Positions 23,501-35,068 of a DNA stretch of 64,000 bases are shown in pieces. The notes under the pieces are model-generated. The model was not told the DNA's origin, ran no database searches, and worked only from the letters and a program-made list of their open reading frames with translations. Location: positions 1 to 64,000 of the forward strand of contig OENT01000553.1 in assembly GCA_900239685.1 (NCBI GenBank), in the 5' to 3' direction. Numbering within the stretch: position 1 is the first letter of the stretch; each line of letters starts with the position of its first letter. Source of the DNA: Rotaria macrura. Lineage: Eukaryota; Rotifera; Eurotatoria; Philodinida; Philodinidae. A program made the translations under genes and the position numbers.

Positions 23501-24245
23501 TCGTTTAGTACTCTTTTTCGGTTTTTACGAAAACATACTCCTGTCTCACTTCCAAGAAACAAGAAGTGAAAAAAGAATGCTTGTCTGTTGTTTTTTCTTT
23601 CTCGGTTGGTTTACAAGGTAACTCATTAAAGTTATTCTTTCCAAGATGGAAGCAATAAATGTGATCTCTAGTTGATATAAAGCAGAGAATGAGAGGAAGC
23701 CAATATCAGGAATATTAAAATGTTTTGATTTCTATTGATTCTTTTTCATTCTGTGATGCTGGCTACATGTTTTAGGGTCTACTTCCTATGATGTAAGTAA
23801 AATTAGAAAGAGATTCGAGTCTTTTATCCTTTGATTTGGTATCGGTGCATATAGTATGGGTCTTCGGCTAAACGACCAAATATAGTCACAGAGGCCAACG
23901 AACTCACCTGCGCCTAAATCAACACCCACATATTCACGCTCACATACACGCCCTCAATGGCAAATTGTACACATTCGTATTTTTTTCTGATAATAGTTGA
24001 ATATCTGTCAGAAAAACAGCGTAATAGAAACCGAAAAAGACACATGACTCATTATATCATCACTATTTATACTTGTATAGAATTAATGTTTAGAGCTCAG
24101 TTTCTTCCTTAAATTTCTTCTATTGTTTATGACAACAGCTTCTAACATATTCCTGCTAAGTATTTTTTAATTTGTTTCGTCGACTTCACATCCGTAAACA
24201 ATTTATCCGAGCTGTATCATTATTCTTATCTATTTTTGTTGTCTG
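20514..24245. other. long gene-free stretch with scattered small signals
   Basis: No real gene was found. Seen here are a perfect hairpin CGGTCC-GAAA-GGACCG (22785-22800) and a TG/AC-rich tract with ACACCC units (23921-23955). A region at about 21620-21790 (GGTAAAGTTTCAAGTAGAAA..) resembles 28300-28430 and may be a diverged dispersed repeat. The last 150 bases before 24246 should include the promoter of the ADP-ribosyltransferase gene, but no TATA element is distinct in this AT-rich context. Confidence 0.4.
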
Positions 24246-26666
24246 ATGGCATCTGTTGAGAATCATGAATTCACTACATTTGTTCGTCGCTTTGATGAAC
24301 CGTTTGATTTTCATTCTATTCAACTCCTGCATAAAGATAATATACAATTGGTTTGGATTGACAGAAAGTGTCAGAGTGACATTTTGGGTACACTGCTGAA
24401 TGAAATCGCTAGTTCATCGTATTTTTTCGATAGTTTAACAACTGCTGTTGAATACTTATCAAATAGCAAAAACTCATTTCAGTTCTTTGTTATTGTCTCC
24501 GGAGAATTCTGCGAGGAACTGATTCAGCTGGCTGAACATTTGCCTCAAGTGTGTTTTATATTTATTTATTGTTTCAAACCCGAAAAATATGAGCACTTAA
24601 AGGACAAGTCGTCAAAATTATTGATGATTTATGACAGACCGTCAGACTTGATACATTCCATCGAAAAGGCACAGAAATCTGCATCGATTGCTATCTCAAG
24701 ACAGTACTCAATGCGAAATCTTAAGAAAGAGCTGGCTACATATGTCTGGTATCAACTATTGAAAAGTCTGTTAGCAAAATTAACAAGTGAAAATGAAGAC
24801 ATGGCAATGAACGATTTCAAAGAAATAATTAAGGAATACTGTCATGATAACGCAGTACAATGTGGAAAAATCTTAGATTCCATGGAACACTATGAGTCGA
24901 TTCATGCCGTTTATCTCTACTCATGCTCAAATGGTCTCTCAAACATTATCAATCAGGCGCTACGAAAACAAGATATCGATCTATTGTACAAATCTCGACG
25001 TTTTATTCGAGATTTATCAAATAGATTAAGTGAATTACGACCATTGTTACCAGCTACATTGCGCGTCTATCATGGAGCTGTCTTGCCGAAAGAAAGTTTC
25101 AAAAAATTGAATCATATTGCTTGTCAACGACCGTTCGTGTCAACATTTGGATATTTATCAACATCGAAGAAGCCTGCAGTTGCTGAAAGATTTTATAGTA
25201 ATGACAGGAGAAGTATAGATGAGAGCAGCATCTCAGTTATGTTTGAAATAGACATCGACAATGAAAGTAATGTTATAGCTGCTGATGTTAGTCAACAAAG
25301 CGAATTTCCAGAAGAAGAAGAAGTTCTGTTCGACCTAGATTCTACGTTTGAAATTTTACAAGTGATCGATGATGAAGAAAATCATTTACACATAATTCGC
25401 ATGCGAGCATCATCGTATGGTAGTGAATTAACCAGTGAATATCTTCGTTACAATGAAAAAGAATTAGATCAACTGAGTGTTGAAATTTTGTTTGGACGTC
25501 TGATTGCAGATATGGGTGAATTTGAGAAGTCAATTAAGTACTTCGAAAGATTCCTTGATCAAGATAAAATAGATCAAACTGACATTCGAATTAATTTAGG
25601 ACGAGCCTACACTCTGAAAGGAGACTACGATACTGCTAAAAAATATTACTATACTGCAAGAGACTTAGAAACTCATTCAGATTCGTTGAAAGTGGCTGAT
25701 ATAATAAATCAACTTGGTTGGCTAGATTTCATTCTTGGAGATTTAAAGTCAGCCGTTGACAAATATCGAAAATCGTTAGAGTTGTACGATAAAGACCACA
25801 ATTCAAGCTACTGGAAAATCAAGGGTGATCTACACACAAATATTGCCATGGCACAAACAGTACTTAGTCTCTTCGATGAAGCCAAAACAGAATTAGACAG
25901 TTCATACGAATGTATGGTAAAAGCGCAACTTCCAGTCGATCATCCAGATCTCGCACAACATCAAATAAACCTTGGAAAAATCTATCAACTCCACGGAGAT
26001 TATGATAAAGCTTATCATCATTATAACAAAGCACTAGAAATGAGAAAACGTAGTCTTCCACCTCAACATTTGGATATAGGAAGAATATTGTACAATCTAG
26101 GCAGCGTTACAGGTGAAGCAGGAAAGGATTACGAAAAAGCATTGACTTACTTACGTGAATCGTTGGTCATTAGTGAAAATGCTGTTGGCAAAGAACATCC
26201 AGCAACAGTTCTCGTATTGAGTGGCATTGCCAACGTGTACTTATGTCGAGATGAGCATCAACAGGCTTTAGAATACCAATCCAAAGTTTTAGAACTCTAT
26301 CAAAAGATTTACCATAACAAAGATCATGAAGATATCGCACGAGTTTTAAGTAATATTGGAGAGTTGTATCGTAGAATGAAGAGCTATGACCAGGCATTTC
26401 TGTACATGAATAGAGCGTTGGAAATGCGAATCAGAGTAATTGGCGATGGTCATTTCGATACTGGTACAGTATATATTAATTTAGCCGAGACGTACAGAGA
26501 CATTAAAGACTATCAGACAGCCATGCAATATGCGGAACGAGGTATGCAAATATGGAAGGAAAAACTGTTAGATTCTGCTGCCTATATGGATGAAGGTAAA
26601 ACTCTCTTGCTGGAACTCAGCACACTTATTTCTCAAAATGAATCAGCTGGCGAAAAAGACCGGTAA
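24246..26666 (+). CDS. NAD+-dependent protein arginine ADP-ribosyltransferase with C-terminal TPR repeats
   Basis: Intronless 806-aa frame. Residues about 20-145 form an alpha/beta region (strand-like VQLVWID, FQFFVIVSG, CFIFIYCF), perhaps a receiver- or Rossmann-like module found in this bdelloid family. Residues about 185-390 are an ADP-ribosyltransferase domain of the R-S-E class: R273 in TLRVYHG, S305-T306-S307 in GYLSTS, and the E-x-E pair E357/E359 in EFPEEEEVLF, all in order. Residues about 410-790 hold eight or so TPR units of the kinesin-light-chain type (LGxIYxxxGDYDKAxxxYxKALEMR). The predicted activity is transfer of ADP-ribose from NAD+ to arginine of a target chosen by the TPRs. 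There is no signal peptide or membrane segment, so it is probably cytosolic. The stop (TAA) overlaps a perfect-looking donor CCG|GTAAGA, so an extra 3' exon is possible. The start at 24246 is the first Met in frame. Known for the family: ART-TPR proteins are greatly expanded in bdelloids; the substrate is unknown. Confidence 0.9.
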   Translation: MASVENHEFTTFVRRFDEPFDFHSIQLLHKDNIQLVWIDRKCQSDILGTLLNEIASSSYFFDSLTTAVEYLSNSKNSFQFFVIVSGEFCEELIQLAEHLPQVCFIFIYCFKPEKYEHLKDKSSKLLMIYDRPSDLIHSIEKAQKSASIAISRQYSMRNLKKELATYVWYQLLKSLLAKLTSENEDMAMNDFKEIIKEYCHDNAVQCGKILDSMEHYESIHAVYLYSCSNGLSNIINQALRKQDIDLLYKSRRFIRDLSNRLSELRPLLPATLRVYHGAVLPKESFKKLNHIACQRPFVSTFGYLSTSKKPAVAERFYSNDRRSIDESSISVMFEIDIDNESNVIAADVSQQSEFPEEEEVLFDLDSTFEILQVIDDEENHLHIIRMRASSYGSELTSEYLRYNEKELDQLSVEILFGRLIADMGEFEKSIKYFERFLDQDKIDQTDIRINLGRAYTLKGDYDTAKKYYYTARDLETHSDSLKVADIINQLGWLDFILGDLKSAVDKYRKSLELYDKDHNSSYWKIKGDLHTNIAMAQTVLSLFDEAKTELDSSYECMVKAQLPVDHPDLAQHQINLGKIYQLHGDYDKAYHHYNKALEMRKRSLPPQHLDIGRILYNLGSVTGEAGKDYEKALTYLRESLVISENAVGKEHPATVLVLSGIANVYLCRDEHQQALEYQSKVLELYQKIYHNKDHEDIARVLSNIGELYRRMKSYDQAFLYMNRALEMRIRVIGDGHFDTGTVYINLAETYRDIKDYQTAMQYAERGMQIWKEKLLDSAAYMDEGKTLLLELSTLISQNESAGEKDR

Positions 26667-28809
26667 GATACAGCGGCATAAATAGTATCAGAAGTATACG
26701 ATGAGATATTCTCCCTACGTTTTGACTTTTTTGTTTTGAAGCTAAAGTTATGCTCGTTGACTTTTTATTCTTTGTCTTACGCTTTATTTTTCAATTTCGT
26801 GGAGCTACACACCTTCTACTTCGTTCTTTCTTCTTTCTTTCTAGATATCTATACATCCTTTGAAAATTTATCTACGACTGGAACTTTTCCATAGCCTCGT
26901 TGATATATTGATGTTGGCATAGTTTCAGATCAAAACTTTCTGATTACGTTGATCTTGAAATATGGTGCTTGATCGAGAAAAATCTAACAGAAATTTTAGT
27001 ACTCGGCTAAAACTTCACAAATGAGTAACGTCTCTGGTATTTATTATATGAAGAGGTGGGTCCTCTATTGCCCAGCAAAATAAAGACTGAAATGCCATTG
27101 CTCATTTAATGATCTTGCATTGAGAGTGGTTTATAGATATCAAATTTTCAGGCTCAGGTCGGCCATTCCAGTAGGGAAACGGCCGGTTCTGCGATATTCC
27201 ACCGATTTCATGGAAGTCAGATCTGTAGGTCGAAATCATCACCCGGGGTAGTCTCCTATATCATGAACAGTAAGAGTAGGCCAATCGATCAGAGAACAGT
27301 GAAAATAATTAAGTTTTACTTTTTATACCGACTATTGGGGCATCATATAGAATTTCATCATAGAAATATTTCAATAATAGCCTTTACTTCTTATAGGCTG
27401 TCACGCATAAGACACAAATTGTGACTAATATTTCGATAGGTAATATTTCATTTTACTCAGAATTTGATGTTGACCTTGAAAATGTATTGCATTTTTCAAA
27501 AAGTCCTTTTCATTAAAGTCTTTCGATCAAGCATTAACCCGCTTCTCAAAATTGATTTATGAGATTCAAACCTATAAAGTAGTTGGCATCGAAGCTGCAA
27601 TGTCCTTCGTTTGACTACATCTCGGATTTTGACTCTAAGCAAGCAATCTTCTTGTAGCAGACACCACAAAGTTGGTAAAATAGGTGAATATCACTGGTAA
27701 AGCCTTTATAAGTTATGTTTGTGTTTCAAATTAAAGATGTAATTCTATTCATTAGATATTATGCAGTTATTTAGCATTATATGATTATTATATACTACAG
27801 ACCTTTCAAACAGTCTGAAGTTCCTTCTGCTACATTTGGGTTCAAAAATCTGTTGATAATATACTAAAATATAAGGACTAGTGAATAATGCCATTCGTTT
27901 TCCAGATTTTTCCGGAGGTTTTATTTAAATTGTAATTTACTATCTGATAGAAAATATCATCATCTAAATTAGGGAGATGCCCAACGACGAACCAATAAAC
28001 CCTTGTCAATATATTTGATTTTTACGGAATTTTGTAGAACAATACCATGATCTCCTCACAAGCTCCTGAAAAAGCAACTTTCGAATTTCGACTTGAAAAT
28101 TTTCTCAAAGATAGGTGTCAATGAAACTAGTTAATCTGGAAGTTTTCGAATTTTTAGTTTTCTTCTTTCCTTAAATATGAGCATTTCACATTTTTTGTGC
28201 TGTAAGTGAGGTGAAAAAGAATATTTTTTCTTATACTCCTATCTCGAAATATAAGGAACGCTCCACGTCCTAAACTTTCAGTATAAACTAGTCTCATCGA
28301 GAACTTGTTCTGGGTAAAGTTTCTAGTCAAAATTCGAAAATTCATTTTGCAGGTAAATCCAAGGTGGACCAAGGCTTTTTAATAAAAAGTGCCATGAAAA
28401 TTAAATATCTCCATAGAAATAAGCTGTTAACACGAACTCTTTTTAGGATGTTCATAGAACATCAGAGTCTGCGCAGTGCACGTAGTCTCGATTCAAGAAC
28501 AATTACTAGCTGGAAATAGCTCTTGACCTCATTTTTCTGCCCACTATGAAGTTGAACGGAAGGGGGAGGGGCAGAGTGAGGATGAGGGGAGATAACATGT
28601 CTCTATCTGTAGGAAGAAGCGAGGGTGGGTATCTCTAACATTGAGGAAGCATGTATAATTGTGAAGGACGATCTAAATATTTGGATTTTATTTATCTGAA
28701 CCTTAACTTACAATTAAATCTATTCCTAGAAAAATATGGTAGTTTTTCTTTCACGAATGTGCGTTTATATTCGAACTCGAATTACCAGCTACTCTTTGAT
28801 AGGATTACA
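26667..28809. other. intergenic; GC-richer island and G-rich tract
   Basis: No gene is seen. At about 27150-27290 a GC-richer island (GGCCATTCC..GGCCGG, CACCCGGGG) stands out from its AT-rich surroundings. At about 28558-28590 a G-rich tract (GGGGGAGGGG..GATGAGGGG) lies about 220 bp upstream of the OPT start. 28300-28430 is weakly similar to 21620-21790, suggesting a dispersed repeat. Confidence 0.4.
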
Positions 28810-31790
28810 ATGGATAATCAAAATTTCAACGAAGCGACAGAACAATCGTTCGAACTTGGCAATATTCATCCAGAATTAGTCATCGACAATGAAAGGAGAA
28901 TATCATCTTTACGTGAAAATATTCATTTGGCTAACATTGCCGATGAATCACCGTATGAAGAAGTGGCAGCTAATGTTTCAAATCAAGATAATCCGATGCT
29001 TCCGTGCCTCACATTTCGTTCATGCGTTCTTGGTCTCCTATTTACTTTTATTCTCGCTTTTGTCAATCAATTTTTTACTTACCGAACAATACCCATTTTT
29101 CTCACTATGATCGTGGCTCAGCTTCTCTCCTATCCGATGGGCAAAGCGATGGAATGGGTATTACCTCATCGAACATTTGCGCTATTCTGTGGACGATGGC
29201 AATTTTCATTCAACCCGGGCCCATTTTCTGTCAAAGAACATTGCATTATTTCTGTCATGGCCAACACGGCAAGTGTAAGTATCGAAAGTCTCTGTTTATC
29301 AGATTTTGCACTCAACATGTCTAGGGCACTTCAATGGCAATCCAAGTCATAACCCTTCAGCGAATTTTCTACAAGCGTTCAATCAGTTATGTAATTAGCC
29401 TACTTTTTGTAATTTCTTCTCAAACACTCGGTTATGGCATGGCAGGTGTTATGCGAAAATTCGTTATTCGACCGGCGGCAATGATATGGCCAAGTAATCT
29501 TGCTTCTTGTGCACTCTTTCGAGCTTTGCACAATGATGAAAATGATGAACAGCAAAGTAACGAAGCTAATGTGACAACGACTAGTAGACCAATGTCTCGT
29601 TCCCGGTTTTTCTACATGATATTTTTCTTTCAATTTTTATGGTATTGGATTCCAGGTTACATTTGTCCGATTCTATCACTTTTTTCTATGCTGTGTTACA
29701 TCGATCCAAGCAACATTGTACTATCTCAAGTGACTGGTGTCAACGGACTTGGACTTGGCTCGTTCGAGTTGGACTGGAATGCGTGGGTATCATTCTTAGA
29801 TTCGCCCATTGTTGTTCCGTTTTGGTAAGATGTGAAAATAAAATATCAAACTTAAAAGAGAAAATTATATTGTGTCTAGGGCTCAATTAAACATTCTGAT
29901 TGGTTTTGTTGTTCTTGTGTGGATTATTACACCAATCGCTTACTATACGAATCTATGGAATTCTAAAGCAATGCCGATTGTCTCAAATCAAGTCTTCACT
30001 GTCGAAGGCTTCTTATACAATGTTAATAATGTACTTGACTCTAATTTGCGTTTGAACGAAACAGCATACAACATTTATGGTATTAACTCTCTCGCATGTT
30101 AAACTGTTTGTGATCATAGTTCTTTTAGGTCAACCTCACATAACAGCTATATTCGCTTTCAACTATGCAATTGGATTTGCTGGGATTACTTGCATTCTTG
30201 TTCACACTTGTTTAAATGAAGGTAGATTTATTAAAATCTTCTTCACCATTCAAAGGCCTTTGATCGTTCATCTTTTTTTAAGGTAAAAATATCATTAATC
30301 GGTTTCGTTTATCAATTTCTGATGTTGCTGACGATATTCATGGCAAATTGATAGCTCAATATCCTGAAGCCCCTGAATGGTGGTATGTTCGATGCCAGTA
30401 TTGAATCTGCCGTCTAGTTTTCTTTTTAGGTATGCAACTGTATTTATTGTTGCCTTCATCATCGGATTGATTGTTAGCCATGTCGGTGGACTCATGCCTT
30501 GGTATATGCTTTTTTGTATGTATACAGTTGCTTGTGATTAGTTCATATTCTCAAGGTTGATTATTTTACAGTAGCTGCGATTATTGGATTTATTTTTCTT
30601 CTACCCAACGCTATAATGTCTGCAACTGCTAATATTACAATGGGTAAGCATGTTTCGATAGGAACACTACCTTCACTTTATTTTTTGATTATAGGAATCG
30701 GTGTTATTACGGAATTTATAGCTGGTCTGATCATGCCCGGTGATCCGATTGCGAATGTTACATTCAAAACATACTCATATATCGCACAAGTTCAAGGTTT
30801 ATTTTTTCTTTCTGATCTAAAACTTGGCCACTATATGAAAGTGAGATCTATTGGAGCAACACGAAGAGAAAAGGACCGATTTCGTTAAAAAAATAATTTT
30901 TCTCTTCTAGATTCCTCCACGTATCATGTTCCTCACACAAATTGTTGCCACTGTTGTCGCTTGTGTTGTCAATCTTTTTACTGCCATTTATCTCATCGAA
31001 ACGATTCCTAATATTTGCACAGAGAAAAATATCGAATGGAAATGCCCAATTTCAACTACTTTCTATTCTGCTTCGATCATCTGGGGTGCTATAGGTAATA
31101 GAGATCTGTCATAGTTCTTTATCAATATTTCACAGAGCTAATTGACTCGTCGAAAAATCTATTTGATATGCCGTCGCTAATAATCCGTAAAGAAAGATTC
31201 GTGATTAGAATAATAAGGATCATAAATTAGTCAGTGTAAGATCATTTTTCTTAATAATATTTACTCGTTGTTCGTTAGGGAGTAACTAATTAGTAATGCA
31301 AATAGAACCATAATTGTTGTTTTTCTCTTCAGGCCCGATGAAATTTTTTGGTCCTAAATCTATCTATTGGCCACTTCTTTTCGGGTTTTTGATCGGTGCA
31401 CTTTTGCCTGTGCCTGTTTGGATTTTAAGTAAAAAGTATCCAGATGTGAAGTGGCTGCAATGCATACACTTTCCGATCATTCTTTCGGCCACTAGCATCA
31501 TACCACCAGCACCACCTGGCGAATATCCATCATGGCTCGTCGTTGGATTTCTATTCAACTTTGTACTCCTTCGATATGCACATGCATGGTGGAAACGATA
31601 CGCATTTGTTTTTTCGGCCGCCATGAACTGTGGCGTCGTCGTAAGTGCATTGATGATCTTTTTTGCACTGACAAACAACAATGTCAATTTTCCTACATGG
31701 TGGGGGACGGGTGGCATAACTGGCGATGGTTGTCCATTGGCAAATGCAAATTTTTCCGGTATTATGCCAGATTATAAGCCACTTATCTGA
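28810..31790 (+). CDS. oligopeptide transporter, OPT family (fungal/plant type)
   Basis: Ten exons: 28810-29274, 29325-29824, 29880-30079, 30129-30221, 30283-30382, 30430-30515, 30572-30643, 30695-30840, 30911-31094, 31333-31790. All borders are GT..AG and the lengths sum to 2304 nt (767 aa), the usual size for the family. Family signatures are clear: NPGPFSVKEH at residues 135-144 followed by VMANTAS, then MPWYMLFL, LLPNAIMSATANITMG, ITEFIAGLIMPGDPIANVTFK, LGHYMKIPPR and WGAIGPMKFFG. There are about 14-16 hydrophobic segments. It predicts proton-coupled uptake of small peptides or glutathione/metal-peptide complexes at the plasma membrane. An in-frame ATG at 28651 would add 53 residues; the M at 28810 gives an acidic N-terminus as expected. 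Eight of the nine introns are about 46-70 bp; the last is 238 bp. OPT proteins are typical of fungi, plants and prokaryotes, so horizontal origin followed by intron gain is the likely history (inference). It is convergent with the GH32 gene. Confidence 0.93.
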
Positions 31791-33055
31791 TGACGGGAAG
31801 AGTGTGTAAAAATATGATTTTTCTCATTGAGCTTAATCTATTTCATTATCTACTATCATGTCACAGGTCAATTGAATCTTCTCCAATAACCCTTTAAACT
31901 TTTGTGGGTCTTTATTCCTCAGTATATGTATTTCCCTTACTTCTTTCATAAATAATTATGTTTACTTCATGTGTTGTTTTTTTCTAACGATACAGGTACA
32001 TTTACCCTCTTCTATAATTGTCTTTCCTATGATTTTCATATTCTTGTTCATCTGTCACTCTTTCTTGGTTGCATATATAAACGAGTGTTTTTCATGTAAA
32101 CGATACAATGATTGACATGAAATAAGCTCAATCAAGTTTAATTCCACGTCAGCACTTACTCTTCTTCTTCTATTTTAAATAATAACAGTTGTGTGGGAGA
32201 AAAACGAAATTAATTCTCACTTAAATAATTACACTAAAAGAAAATGCGTTCGGTTTATGTGTCGTTATGTTTGTGTTGTAATCTTCAGCATGGAAATGTG
32301 CCGTGATTGGAATATACGTCGTAATCAGATTGTGTCGAGTTCCATCTGCTGGATAGCCATTCACCGTTTTGTTTTGCATACACAGTTGTTTATAATCAAT
32401 ATAATTGAACTAGTGAAGAATACATTTTCAAAATCTTTTTTTTAGAAACATTCGAAAACATATCTATCTCGATCATTGGTCCAGAGAGAACAACACCAAA
32501 GGGGTGTAATTGGAGATCGGCTAAGCTCGATTCCAGTCTGATGTCAACGTCTTAGATGCTTGAGTTATGTAGAATAGAAATAAGTTCAACAGATGTCATA
32601 ATATACTTTTACATAAAAGAATAGAATAATTATATGCTGTATGGTAGATTTGAACCATGCTTTGAGAATGTGTCGTAATGAGCACCTCGTGTCGATCTTA
32701 AATATGTCACAAATCAAGACACATCTTATTTTAGTGTGATCACTACATCCCAGTCACCATCCGACATATCTCTACTCATAGAATGAATATTCGTGTTATC
32801 TTCCGATATCGCTGATATCTATTAAAAAGAGAATTCACTCCAAATAGGATACAGAAATTTCAACCGCTTTCGAATGGACAACACGTGATCGTTTTAATTG
32901 ATGTGGATATATGCGATGCTCTCGTGTGACGGATGAGTAGAAAAGATCACTCCCTAATGAAATAATCTCACATTTCAGTAAACTGATAGCCTTAAAACAT
33001 CTTCTATGTTGGACAAATAGGAACAAAAAGGATGACAATCAGCAGCATTTGCTGT
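31791..33055. other. convergent intergenic region
   Basis: Shared 3' flank of the OPT (+) and GH32 (-) genes. No further coding region is recognised. Confidence 0.5.
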
Positions 33056-35068
33056 CTAAAAAGTACAAGACACAAAGACAATAGAAAGAGTCAGTGAAAG
33101 AACAGAATTAGAGCTGCGTTTCAAGACGGAAATTCCAATACCAGTCACATGATCAGAATCAGAAACCAAATCGATGGAAGTATTTTCTGATCTATTGGGG
33201 AATGCATTTTTCAGATTGAACCAGACTGACACATCGCTAAATGTTATAGATCCATCGTGTCCACCGATAAAGAAACCAATTCCAAGAGAATCTGGCAGCG
33301 CCGGATAAATATGTGTAGCCATAGCCGTACGATTATTTGCATAGATCTCCAAAAGAGAATTATCCATGAATATGTGCAAGGATAGAAGTTCTTTTTGTGT
33401 AACATTGACACCAACCATCGTCGTAAGTAATGTGTGTCTCGCGTAGATTGTGCTATGATCGAAGGCTGTGATCATAGAAGAATAAGTTCGGTTTAAAATT
33501 AAATACTCTGAAATAGGATCATACAAAAGAGTCGTATATTCTGATCCATCGAGTGATCGTCGAAAAACAAAGCCAACTGTAGCATCAGAAGAAATATTAA
33601 TATTTGCTTTCATTTCAAAGTTAGAAGCAGATACATTCAAACTGGTAAATTTTGTGGCTTTGTCGAATGTTCGAGAAAAGAGACTAATGAAAGTACTGTT
33701 TTCTCGAAGTTTAGTTACTTCGTTGATTGGTCGAATGCCAAGAGTCTTACACGTGTACGTTCCATCGACGTTCAAACTTACAGTCCAAGGTCCTGGCTGC
33801 GCAATAGATTCTTGAATGTTAGTGACATTTTTGTATACTTGAACAAAAACTTCTCTTGGTAGAGTAATTTGACCATTGTACCCAAAGGCTCTCTGGCCAT
33901 AGTCTTTGTGTGATTCTTTCACCCATCCGTAGAAGATTCGTCGGTTTTCCTTCGGATCATAAAATGAATTCAGTGCATATGTATCCCCCCAATCGGCAAC
34001 ACCCGATGCAATAATATCCATCATAGCATCACGATTGTTTTCTTTAGTGAAATTTCCTTTGATCCATACAGACCACTGTGGAGATGGGTGCAAACTTGTA
34101 TTGCCTCCTTCAGTTCCAAGTGTCACAAAAATGTGGGCAGTCCGATTATCTCCACCATCAGTTGCTTTTTCAATAAGAGAAAAAGCATTAGAGACTTCGA
34201 AATTATAACCAAGAGAACCTGACCAATTCTCATTGAGCGTGTAGTTTCCAGGTACAGAAACAAGATAACCAATGTACGTCCAGTTCGTTAGATCACTGGC
34301 GGATGCACGATACAACAAAAGTCGTGGACCAGCGTCACGAATACCCGATGAAATAGTCATGTAATAGTGACCCTGGTCATATCCATACAAAACATGGTCC
34401 ATTTCTGGCCATCTCTCAAATTTAGGATCTCTCCATCCAGTTATATCCATACCTTCGGGTGGTGAGGCAAGTATTGGATTATCGTAATACTGTTGAAAAG
34501 TTTCGCCTCCATCATATGAAACTGCCAGTGACTGAGTTTCACTTCCCTTGATATAGGGTCTATTCCAACTTATCGGTAAATATTTCACACTGGTATAAAT
34601 AGCTGTAATTGTACTTCTGGTTATGCTACTGTTTACAGGGATGGGCAAAGTCGAACCAGTAAAAATACCTAGTACACTGTGATTATTACCAATACCTGGC
34701 GCTAATGTAACGTAGTCATAGCCACGCCATGAAGTTACATCGTCCCAAAAGATCATATCTCTCGATTTTGCATGACCCCATGAAATGTTTCCCCACTGTA
34801 CATGACCAGGTTGAACTTGATAGTATAAATGGTAATATTGTGTGGCTGGATCATACATTGGTCCGCATGGATCGTTCATCCATGAGTTAGGAGATGAAAA
34901 ATGATAAGTTGGTCTCCATGTCGTAAACAGACTATTATCTGGTAAACTAGTTAGATTTATCTGTGACAGATCTTCGATTTTTTTAAGTTTCTTCAATTGT
35001 GTTAAATTGAAACAAATCGGATATTGACATACTGTGAGGAGAAAAATAAATGTTAAGTATAACTTCAT
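33056..35068 (-). CDS. secreted/GPI-anchored glycoside hydrolase family 32 (invertase/fructanase-like)
   Basis: Intronless 670-aa frame. Residues 1-20 (MKLYLTFIFLLTVCQYPICF) are a signal peptide. The GH32 five-bladed propeller follows: WMNDPCGP with nucleophile D66, the transition-state stabiliser RDP (R213-D214-P215), and acid/base E291 in FEVSNAF, where the common ECP motif is replaced as in fungal fructosyltransferase-type enzymes. The C-terminal half (about 450-640) is the beta-sandwich ending in GIGFFIGGHDGSITFSDVSV. About 20 N-glycosylation sequons and a hydrophobic tail (SVLSLTLSIVFVSCTF) suggest secretion with a GPI anchor. It would hydrolyse or transfer fructose from sucrose or fructans outside the cell. 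Animals rarely have GH32, so transfer from fungi or bacteria is likely (inference). All catalytic residues are present, so the gene looks functional. Substrate (sucrose, inulin or levan) cannot be decided from sequence. Confidence 0.93.
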   Translation of the reverse strand: MKLYLTFIFLLTVCQYPICFNLTQLKKLKKIEDLSQINLTSLPDNSLFTTWRPTYHFSSPNSWMNDPCGPMYDPATQYYHLYYQVQPGHVQWGNISWGHAKSRDMIFWDDVTSWRGYDYVTLAPGIGNNHSVLGIFTGSTLPIPVNSSITRSTITAIYTSVKYLPISWNRPYIKGSETQSLAVSYDGGETFQQYYDNPILASPPEGMDITGWRDPKFERWPEMDHVLYGYDQGHYYMTISSGIRDAGPRLLLYRASASDLTNWTYIGYLVSVPGNYTLNENWSGSLGYNFEVSNAFSLIEKATDGGDNRTAHIFVTLGTEGGNTSLHPSPQWSVWIKGNFTKENNRDAMMDIIASGVADWGDTYALNSFYDPKENRRIFYGWVKESHKDYGQRAFGYNGQITLPREVFVQVYKNVTNIQESIAQPGPWTVSLNVDGTYTCKTLGIRPINEVTKLRENSTFISLFSRTFDKATKFTSLNVSASNFEMKANINISSDATVGFVFRRSLDGSEYTTLLYDPISEYLILNRTYSSMITAFDHSTIYARHTLLTTMVGVNVTQKELLSLHIFMDNSLLEIYANNRTAMATHIYPALPDSLGIGFFIGGHDGSITFSDVSVWFNLKNAFPNRSENTSIDLVSDSDHVTGIGISVLKRSSNSVLSLTLSIVFVSCTF

